DNA of 10,661 nt from Bacillota bacterium. Its GTDB lineage: Bacteria > Bacillota > Clostridia > Christensenellales > UMGS416. The stretch lies in contig JAEYRA010000051.1 in the NCBI GenBank assembly GCA_023409755.1, forward strand, positions 1 through 10,661. The letters run 5' to 3'. Under the pieces are notes generated by a model. It worked only from the letters and a program-made list of their open reading frames with translations. It made no database searches and had not been told where the DNA came from. Both the position numbers and the translations under genes were made by a program. Shown piece by piece: positions 6,714 through 10,661 of this stretch. The stretch's first letter is position 1, and each line of letters begins with the position of its first letter.

Positions 6714-6742
6714 ATCATAGCACCGGGCACCGGTGATTGCAA
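6714..6742 (-). promoter_or_regulatory. Sigma-A type promoter of nadABC
   Basis: On the minus strand -35 TTGCAA (6737-6742) lies 17 bp from -10 TATGAT (6714-6719), both five of six matches to consensus with ideal spacing. Transcription would start near 6707, about 25 bases before the nadA ATG. Confidence 0.82.
6721..6735. promoter_or_regulatory. 15-bp palindrome in the nadABC promoter spacer, candidate operator
   Basis: CACCGG (6721-6726), GCA, CCGGTG (6730-6735) is a perfect dyad. It occupies 15 of the 17 bases between the -35 and -10 boxes, so any protein bound here would control transcription. NAD synthesis operons are commonly repressed by NAD- or niacin-responsive regulators; none is encoded nearby except the divergent Lrp-type protein. 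The regulator is unknown. Confidence 0.55.
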
Positions 6743-6954
6743 CGCTGGGCAAGGACCGTCTAGCACGCCGCACGGCCACACTGGTGGGATACGGGCATCC
6801 ATCGCAACGGCAGCATCCGCCGGCGAGGCCAAAGGCAGGGGCGATCCACTGGCCGAAGGCACAGAGCATTCCGACGATTCTTATGTTTTTCGGCCTTCTC
6901 GCAAAGAATAATACTGTATTTTCAATAACCCCTTTTCTTTTTTCAAGAGTGCGC
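6743..6954. other. Non-coding region between the divergent nadA and lrp promoters
   Basis: About 140 GC-rich bases (6743-6880) show no convincing gene, start site or terminator. They are followed by an abrupt AT-rich patch (about 6880-6950) holding the palindrome at 6910-6920 and a T-rich run just before the lrp -10. The AT-rich part resembles a regulator-bound upstream region; the GC-rich part remains unexplained. Confidence 0.45.
6910..6920. repeat. AT-rich palindrome upstream of lrp
   Basis: AATAC-T-GTATT is a perfect 5-bp dyad around one base, 35 bases before the lrp -10 box and within an AT-rich patch. Lrp/AsnC proteins often bind AT-rich degenerate palindromes upstream of their own genes, so autoregulation is possible. 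The dyad is short enough to arise by chance. Confidence 0.35.
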
Positions 6955-6960
6955 TATGAT
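6955..6960 (+). promoter_or_regulatory. -10 box of the lrp-lysE promoter
   Basis: TATGAT lies 26 bases before the lrp ATG. The expected -35 position (6932-6937) holds only T-rich sequence, a poor match to TTGACA, which would fit a promoter needing help from a bound regulator or an AT-rich upstream element. Confidence 0.5.
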
Positions 6961-6986
6961 TTACCAAACGTATGGGAGGGGAGCCG

Positions 6987-7430
6987 ATGGACATCATTGA
7001 CGAGAAGATACTGGAAGCACTCACGGCCAACGGGCGGGCAACGACCTCGGAGATTGGCCGGCAGGTCAATCTTTCGGTGCCGGCAGTGGCCGAGCGCATT
7101 CGCAAGCTGCAGGACGCGGGCGTCATCGAGGGTTACGCGGCGCGCATCCGCCGGTCGAAGTCCCGCTATCGGCTGCTGGCCTTTGTGTCGGTGCGGCTGG
7201 CCGAGCCTGCGGCCATCGCGCCCTTTCACGAGGCTATGGCCCAGCACCCCGCCGTGTTGGAGTGCCACCACATTGCCGGGGCATTTGATTATCTCCTCAA
7301 AGTACAGGCGGCCGACACCGACGGGCTGGAGGAATTTTTAAGCCGCGACCTCAAGGGCTTGGCCGGGGTGGCCGCCAGCAACACGATGGTGGTGCTCTCC
7401 ACCGCCAAAGACCGCCCGGTGAGGTATTGA
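6987..7430 (+). CDS. Lrp/AsnC family transcriptional regulator
   Basis: A 147-aa regulator that in this family binds DNA as an oligomer and senses amino acids. The N-terminal winged helix-turn-helix reads MDIIDEKILEALTANGR, then TSEIGRQVNLSVPAVAERIR (20-39), the recognition region, and LQDAGVIEGY (41-50). The C-terminal RAM/ligand domain (about 63-138) contains the typical HHIAGAFDYLLKVQAAD (94-110). The ATG at 6987 is chosen because GGGAGGGG lies just upstream at good spacing; the ATG at 6972 would precede that site. It is transcribed away from nadABC, and lysE starts 2 bases after its stop. Such pairs usually have the Lrp protein controlling the exporter in response to its amino-acid substrate. 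The ligand cannot be read from sequence. Confidence 0.93.
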   Translation: MDIIDEKILEALTANGRATTSEIGRQVNLSVPAVAERIRKLQDAGVIEGYAARIRRSKSRYRLLAFVSVRLAEPAAIAPFHEAMAQHPAVLECHHIAGAFDYLLKVQAADTDGLEEFLSRDLKGLAGVAASNTMVVLSTAKDRPVRY

Positions 7431-7432
7431 CG

Positions 7433-8083
7433 ATGGGCAGAATCTTCGTGCGAGGCCTGCGGGTGGGCATGCTGCTGCAGCTTTCGGTGGGGCCGGTGTG
7501 CCTGTTTGTCCTGAACACCGCCAACGGCAGCGGGCTGGCGGCGGGGCTGGCGGCAGTGGCCGCGGTGGCGCTGGTGGACGGGCTCTACCTCACACTGGCC
7601 GGGGCCGGGGTGGGCGCGCTGCTCACCCGCCCCCGGCGGCAGCAGGCGCTGCGGTGGCTGGGCTGCGGGGTGCTGGCGCTCTTCGGCGCAGACACACTGC
7701 TGGGCGCGGCCGGCCACCCATTGCTGGGCGGGTTGGCGCTGCCCGCCGTGGCCGGCGGCCCCTTCCTGCAGGCGTTGGCGCTCACGGCCTCCAACCCGCT
7801 GACGATCCTTTTTTGGGGCGGGGTCTTTGTGGCCGAGGCCCCCAGCGGCGGCAGACGAGTCCTCGTTCCCTTCGCTCTGGGGTGCGTGGCGGCGACGGTT
7901 TTCTTCCTCTCAGCGGTGGCAGCAGCGGGGGCTCTGCTGGGGCGGTTCCTGCCGGCGGCGCTCCTCACTGCCCTGAACGTGCTGGTGGGGGTGGCGCTGC
8001 TGGGGTTCGCCGGGCGGCTGGCGTGGCAGGCTTGGCGGGGTAGGTCTCCCAAGGCGGAGGAGCGGCGCGATGCGCCCGCATGA
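7433..8083 (+). CDS. LysE/RhtB family amino-acid exporter
   Basis: A 216-aa inner-membrane permease of the LysE superfamily, which exports amino acids with proton or sodium coupling. About six hydrophobic segments are visible: roughly 8-30, 35-61, 72-92, 107-132, 143-167 and 173-197. Family marks are LSVGPVCLFVLNTANGSG (17-34), matching the N-terminal G/P-rich signature, and TASNPLTILFWGGVF (118-132), matching the 'NP.a..FW' segment. A positive cytoplasmic tail ends the protein. The ATG at 7433 has GAGG (7421-7424) 8 bases upstream; the TTG at 7427 is too close to that site. It forms an operon with the Lrp regulator, whose stop is 2 bases before. A reading frame starts inside its last codons. 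The substrate is unknown. Confidence 0.9.
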   Translation: MGRIFVRGLRVGMLLQLSVGPVCLFVLNTANGSGLAAGLAAVAAVALVDGLYLTLAGAGVGALLTRPRRQQALRWLGCGVLALFGADTLLGAAGHPLLGGLALPAVAGGPFLQALALTASNPLTILFWGGVFVAEAPSGGRRVLVPFALGCVAATVFFLSAVAAAGALLGRFLPAALLTALNVLVGVALLGFAGRLAWQAWRGRSPKAEERRDAPA

Positions 8084-8228
8084 GCCAGCCAAAGGCCGTG
8101 CCTTCGGGGAATGCGACGGAGAATACTACTTGTTTGAGAGAAACACTTTTGAGAAACCGGGGTGTCCATCCATGGGTTTCGTTGACAAAACCGGAATGAA
8201 TCGCTTCATGTTTTGCCCAATAAACTAA
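8070..8228 (+). CDS. Candidate 52-aa small protein overlapping the lysE end
   Basis: I do not recognise this ORF. The ATG at 8070 lies in the last codons of lysE, overlapping it by 14 bases, with GGAGG (8056-8060) 9 bases upstream, so translational coupling is plausible. The product is mildly acidic in its first half (ECDGEYYLFE at 14-23), has three cysteines (C15, C32, C49) and an aromatic end, FMFCPIN. No signal peptide or membrane segment is seen. Its first third uses GC-rich codons forced by the overlap; the rest is more AT-rich, like the methyltransferase beyond. It ends 1 base before the convergent methyltransferase stop. A competing 39-aa ORF in another frame begins at 8080 (ATGA overlap with the lysE stop) and ends at 8199. 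At most one is likely real, and this could be a gene remnant. Confidence 0.35.
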   Translation: MRPHEPAKGRAFGECDGEYYLFERNTFEKPGCPSMGFVDKTGMNRFMFCPIN

Positions 8229-8229
8229 G

Positions 8230-9027
8230 TTACGCTTTCCTTCCCATACTCAAAATCATGATATCTGAAAGAGCAAACGTGCCGCCGTTGTGATCGATGA
8301 CATCTTCTATTTCTTTCAGGAATGGAATACGCACATCTTCAGGAATAGCCCTATGGTCAGAATATGTGCAAAGAAGCGCGGTATATTCCTCCGCGCTGAA
8401 CGTTCTCAAGCCATAGTATACCTTACCGGATACATCAACAAAGCCATATTGCGTGAGGATGTTTGACCTGTTACGGCAGTTTTCCTCTGCTTGCAGCTGC
8501 CGTTCGTGGTAGCTTAGGATTGGCTTGCTTTGGCCAAAATACTGACTGTACTTGCTGTAAATCTTCTCAAATTCTTCATGTATGTGTGTATACTCCCGAG
8601 CAGGCGAAGGATGGTTCGAAAACCATGCGAATACACCGCCGCTTTTTAATATGGAATGAACTTTTGGAAGGCCAATTTCTTGCGGGATCCAATGGAAAGC
8701 CGTTGCAGAATAAACTAAGTCATATGAGTTGTCGTTTAGCGGAACACTTTCAAATTCTTGATTCACAACATCTAGATTGGGATATTCCGCAAACTTCTCT
8801 CGTGAAAACTGCGCCAGTTTATCCCCCAACTCTATAGCGGTTATGTGGCATCCTTTTTTCAAAAAAGGCAATGTTGCCTGGCCTGTGCCAATCCCGATTT
8901 CCAATGCTCTCTTATCGCTACTCAAACTTGAATAACGAATTACATCGTCAAATAGTTCATTCGCGTATGTAGGACGAAATTTATCGTAATTTTGTGCGTC
9001 TTCATTAAATGTTAGCCGTAAATCCAC
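8230..9027 (-). CDS. Class I SAM-dependent methyltransferase
   Basis: A 265-aa methyltransferase with a methyltransferase_11-type Rossmann fold. Motif I is LEIGIGTGQAT (42-52), the acidic end of beta-2 is E66 in ITAIELG, and the motif IV region is YDLVYSATAFHWI (102-114), a pattern of small-molecule methyltransferases. SGGVFAWFSNHP (129-140) follows. The C-terminal half (about 145-250) is probably the substrate lid. The N-terminal NYDKFRPTY (13-21) is also typical. I chose GTG at 9027: GGAGG sits 7 bases upstream, while the TTG at 9057 has no site and adds ten unrelated residues. Its codons are clearly AT-richer than every neighbour, and it stands alone between convergent lysE and a structured non-coding stretch, which suggests horizontal transfer. 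The substrate is unknown. Confidence 0.88.
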   Translation of the reverse strand: MDLRLTFNEDAQNYDKFRPTYANELFDDVIRYSSLSSDKRALEIGIGTGQATLPFLKKGCHITAIELGDKLAQFSREKFAEYPNLDVVNQEFESVPLNDNSYDLVYSATAFHWIPQEIGLPKVHSILKSGGVFAWFSNHPSPAREYTHIHEEFEKIYSKYSQYFGQSKPILSYHERQLQAEENCRNRSNILTQYGFVDVSGKVYYGLRTFSAEEYTALLCTYSDHRAIPEDVRIPFLKEIEDVIDHNGGTFALSDIMILSMGRKA

Positions 9028-9090
9028 GACACCACCTCCGCTGAACCAGTCGATCAAAGTTATCCGGCAAATTTGTGTTTATCTTCGGAT

Positions 9091-9099
9091 AGTATAGCA
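9091..9099 (-). promoter_or_regulatory. Extended -10 promoter of the methyltransferase gene
   Basis: The minus strand reads TGC-TATACT, a good extended -10 element, giving a leader of roughly 55 bases before the GTG at 9027. No TTGACA-like box is found at 17 bp upstream. The upstream flank carries GGGGC (9102-9106) and GCCCC (9116-9120) as a 5-bp inverted repeat with a 9-base loop. Confidence 0.5.
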
Positions 9100-9237
9100 T
9101 AGGGGCCGGGTCTTTGCCCCGCAAGCCGCCCTTAACATTCAAATACGATGCTTGCACGGACAGGAAAGGAACGGCCGTGCTAGGGGTTTGTAGACACTCT
9201 GAGACCTCCCGCAGAAGCTTCCCTACCGTTATTCATG

Positions 9238-9267
9238 CATAGGAGCGACTTCGAGGATACTCCTATG
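9238..9267 (+). repeat. 8-bp inverted repeat with short T-run, weak terminator or attenuator candidate
   Basis: CATAGGAG (9238-9245) and CTCCTATG (9260-9267) form a perfect 8-bp stem with a 14-base loop, followed on the plus strand by TCTTTT. It is the strongest dyad in this intergenic stretch. The stem's right arm contains the ATG of a 15-codon ORF (9265-9312), and the loop contains its GAGGA ribosome site (9253-9257). Confidence 0.45.
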
Positions 9268-9312
9268 TCTTTTGCGATTACCTCGCATTTGGTCACAAGC
9301 AGGAAATATTAG
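9265..9312 (+). CDS. Possible 15-codon leader-type ORF
   Basis: The peptide MSFAITSHLVTSRKY is preceded by GAGGA 7 bases before its ATG. Both signals sit inside the hairpin at 9238-9267, an arrangement resembling leader peptides in translational attenuators. There is no downstream plus-strand gene for it to control, since lacI is on the minus strand. It may be a leftover of an acquired segment or a chance ORF. Confidence 0.15.
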   Translation: MSFAITSHLVTSRKY

Positions 9313-9386
9313 CTGGGCCTGCACCGCCTCCGTCCGTTACCGGTCCACCTCGATGACCCAACCGCCGATGGTGCGCTGTTCCATCG

Positions 9387-10466
9387 CTACGCCTGCCCGT
9401 GCATCGTACAACAACTGTTCTGCCCCTCATCGGGTTCCACCGCCACCCCCGGCGGCGGCGCGGTGGTGCCGCGCACGATGAGCTCGGTGCCCAAGAGGCG
9501 CTTGCCGGCGATGCACTCCCTCCCATCCATGCGGGCCAGCAGCTCCTGCACGGCCAGGTGGGCCATCTGCTCGGCAGGCTGATTGGTGGTGGTGAGACCA
9601 GGCGACAGGTTGGCGGCCGAGGGCATGTTGTCGTGCCCCACCACGGACAGATCCTCCGGCACCCGCAGGCCCAGCTGCCACGCGGCGCTCAACAGCCCCA
9701 TGGCCATGTCGTCGTTGTAGCAGAGGAACGCCGTAGGGCGGTCGGGGCGGCTCAGCACCGGCAGCATGGCTTCCTTGGCACTGGGCAGGGTGGGCAGGTC
9801 GGCCTGCACCTCCCACCAGGGCTCCACCGGCAGGCTCGCCTGGTGCATGGCCTTGCGCCAGCCTGTCTGCATGCCCAGGGCCGCGCCCTCGTCCTGCTCA
9901 CGCAGGAAACCGATGCGCTGGTGCCCCAGCCGCAACAGGTGCCGCGCGGCAATGCGCCCGGCCCCCTCCTGGTCGCTGGCCACCACGATGCTGTCGGGCA
10001 TGTAGCACTCAATGCCGACCATCGGGTAGTCCGCCTCCAGCAGGCCGGTGTAGAGCGCCTCGTCCCGCGCGTGGACATCGCCCCCCAGGAAGATGATGCC
10101 GCTCATGCGCTGCTCCTGCACCGTCTCCAGCACGGCGCGGTAGCGTTCATGGCCCTCCTCGCCCGTTTCCGACAGGATGAAGACGCAGGAGATGAGCTTC
10201 TGGGCAAAGAGTTCGTTTTCGAGGCTGGTGATGACACGCACCCAGGTCTCGTTGAGGGCACAGTCCACAATGAGGGCGACCATATCCACCTTGCGGCGGA
10301 TGAGCGCACGGGCCGTGGGGTCGGGGCGGTAGCCCAACTCCTCCACCGCCTGCTTGATGCGCTCCATCGCCTCAGCGCTGACGTAGCCCTTGTTGTTCAT
10401 CGCCCGCGAGACGGTGGACACGCCCACGTTCGCCCGCCTGGCAACGTCCTTAATCGTCACACCCAC
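9387..10466 (-). CDS. LacI family transcriptional regulator
   Basis: A 359-aa sugar-responsive regulator, usually a dimeric repressor. The N-terminal helix-turn-helix reads TIKDVARRANVGVSTVSRAM (4-23), followed by the rest of the DNA-binding domain and hinge (about 24-60, ELGYRPDPTARAL). The periplasmic-binding-protein-like ligand domain runs from about 61 to 333, with MSGIIFLGG (121-129), AARHLLRLGHQRIGFL (173-188), AFLCYNDDMAMGLL (246-259), VPEDLSVVGHDN (269-280), LTTTNQP (291-297) and the usual end ELIVRGTT (328-335). The tail after residue 336 is unusual and may reflect a frameshift near 9423-9426. The start is GTG at 10466 with an AGAGG site 9 bases upstream. It lies 20 bases downstream of the GH2 gene stop, so the two form an operon, and it probably controls that glycan-use locus. 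The effector sugar is unknown. Confidence 0.92.
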   Translation of the reverse strand: MGVTIKDVARRANVGVSTVSRAMNNKGYVSAEAMERIKQAVEELGYRPDPTARALIRRKVDMVALIVDCALNETWVRVITSLENELFAQKLISCVFILSETGEEGHERYRAVLETVQEQRMSGIIFLGGDVHARDEALYTGLLEADYPMVGIECYMPDSIVVASDQEGAGRIAARHLLRLGHQRIGFLREQDEGAALGMQTGWRKAMHQASLPVEPWWEVQADLPTLPSAKEAMLPVLSRPDRPTAFLCYNDDMAMGLLSAAWQLGLRVPEDLSVVGHDNMPSAANLSPGLTTTNQPAEQMAHLAVQELLARMDGRECIAGKRLLGTELIVRGTTAPPPGVAVEPDEGQNSCCTMHGQA

Positions 10467-10486
10467 GCTACAACACCTCTTCTCCT

Positions 10487-10661
10487 TTACAGGCAGCGAA
10501 CATCAACCGTGCGGCCGGCCGCGCCTTTGGCCAACACCGTGCGGCTCTCCCCGGGCAGCAGGTCGAAGTACTCATCGGAGGTCACCACATCGCCGCCGAA
10601 GCCGAAGTGCACATGGTGGGCCCAGCTCTGCGCCCGCACGGTGAAGACGAGGTCGGCGCCG
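10487..10661 (-). CDS. C-terminal end of a GH2 beta-mannosidase-like glycosidase (partial)
   Basis: Only the last 57 residues lie in the window; the gene continues past its right edge. The visible segment GADLVFTVRAQSWAHHVHFG, then SDEYFDLLPGE (28-38) and a final V-rich strand ending in RTVDVRCL, matches the C-terminal Ig-like beta-sandwich domain of GH2 beta-mannosidases, where 'D.YFDLLPGE' is typical. Such enzymes remove mannose residues from manno-oligosaccharides or N-glycan cores. The catalytic domain is not visible, so another GH2 enzyme is possible. The stop (10487-10489) is 20 bases before the lacI start, which places the regulator directly downstream in the same transcript. Confidence 0.68.
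   Translation of the reverse strand, partial: GADLVFTVRAQSWAHHVHFGFGGDVVTSDEYFDLLPGESRTVLAKGAAGRTVDVRCL

Larger units (their letters stand above)
9100..9386. other. Non-coding stretch with several inverted repeats, possible mobile-element or RNA remnant
   Basis: I cannot assign a gene here. The stretch carries successive dyads: GGGGC/GCCCC (9102-9120), GCACGG/CCGTGC (9154-9159 with 9175-9180), TAGGG/CCCTA (9181-9185 with 9220-9224) and CATAGGAG/CTCCTATG (9238-9267). Base composition returns to GC-rich coding-like sequence left of the lacI stop at about 9313. No transposase, integrase or clear terminal inverted repeat is seen. A structured RNA, the leader of a lost gene, or an old insertion boundary are all possible. 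Confidence 0.35.

Noticed and set aside
8196..8213. Small hairpin ATGAA-TCGC-TTCAT followed by TTTT as a lysE terminator.
   Set aside because: The stem is only 5 bp and AT-rich, too weak to support a terminator, and it lies in the candidate small ORF.
9028..9057. TTG start adding ten residues to the methyltransferase.
   Set aside because: The extension covers the ribosome-binding site itself; the GTG at 9027 has GGAGG 7 bases upstream.
8094..9180. 8-bp direct repeat GGCCGTGC at 8094-8101 and 9173-9180 flanking the methyltransferase, considered as a target-site duplication.
   Set aside because: The two copies have no matching terminal inverted repeats inside them, and an 8-base GC-rich match is not rare in this genome. 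The island seems to extend beyond the right copy.
9293..9526. Minus-strand frame of 77 codons overlapping the lacI end.
   Set aside because: It runs out of frame through well-conserved lacI coding sequence and has an Arg/Ala/Ser-rich shadow translation.

Overview
The window reads as chromosomal DNA of a GC-rich Gram-positive bacterium, most likely a clostridium of the gut Oscillospirales/Ruminococcaceae kind. The reasons are strong AGGAGG-type Shine-Dalgarno sites, frequent GTG and TTG starts, GC-rich codons and plant-glycan genes. The genus is an inference. Most genes lie on the minus strand; the exceptions are the lrp-lysE block and a short ORF at its end.

Layout. (1) 102-1940, minus: an operon of an Axe2-type acetylxylan esterase and a Gfo/Idh/MocA oxidoreductase, closed by a rho-independent terminator at 102-134. 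(2) 2047-3355, minus: a secreted protein with two peptidoglycan-binding domains and an unclassified C-terminal domain. It has its own consensus promoter, a dyad around the -10 box, and a terminator at 2047-2073. (3) 3374-6742, minus: nadA-nadB-nadC, the complete de novo route from L-aspartate to nicotinate mononucleotide. Its near-consensus promoter has a 15-bp perfect dyad filling the spacer. (4) 6955-8228, plus: a divergent Lrp/AsnC regulator, a LysE-family amino-acid exporter 2 bases later, and a short unrecognised ORF overlapping the lysE end. (5) about 8105-9312: a lower-GC island with a class I SAM methyltransferase (minus) and a 287-base non-coding stretch rich in inverted repeats, probably acquired. 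(6) 9387-10661, minus: the C-terminal end of a GH2 beta-mannosidase-like enzyme, then a LacI regulator 20 bases downstream.

How they fit. The two edges are hemicellulose functions: deacetylation of xylan with sugar oxidation or reduction on the left, a GH2 glycosidase with a local LacI regulator on the right. The centre is NAD synthesis, facing an amino-acid sensor and exporter. Lrp and LysE may balance amino-acid pools, possibly aspartate, the NadB substrate, but only position suggests this.

No tRNA, rRNA, CRISPR array, transposase or integrase was seen. I found no clear new defence or mobile system. The points most worth checking are the two promoter dyads, the orphan C-terminal domain of the cell-wall protein, the short ORFs after lysE, the structured stretch at 9100-9312, and a possible frameshift at the lacI 3' end.
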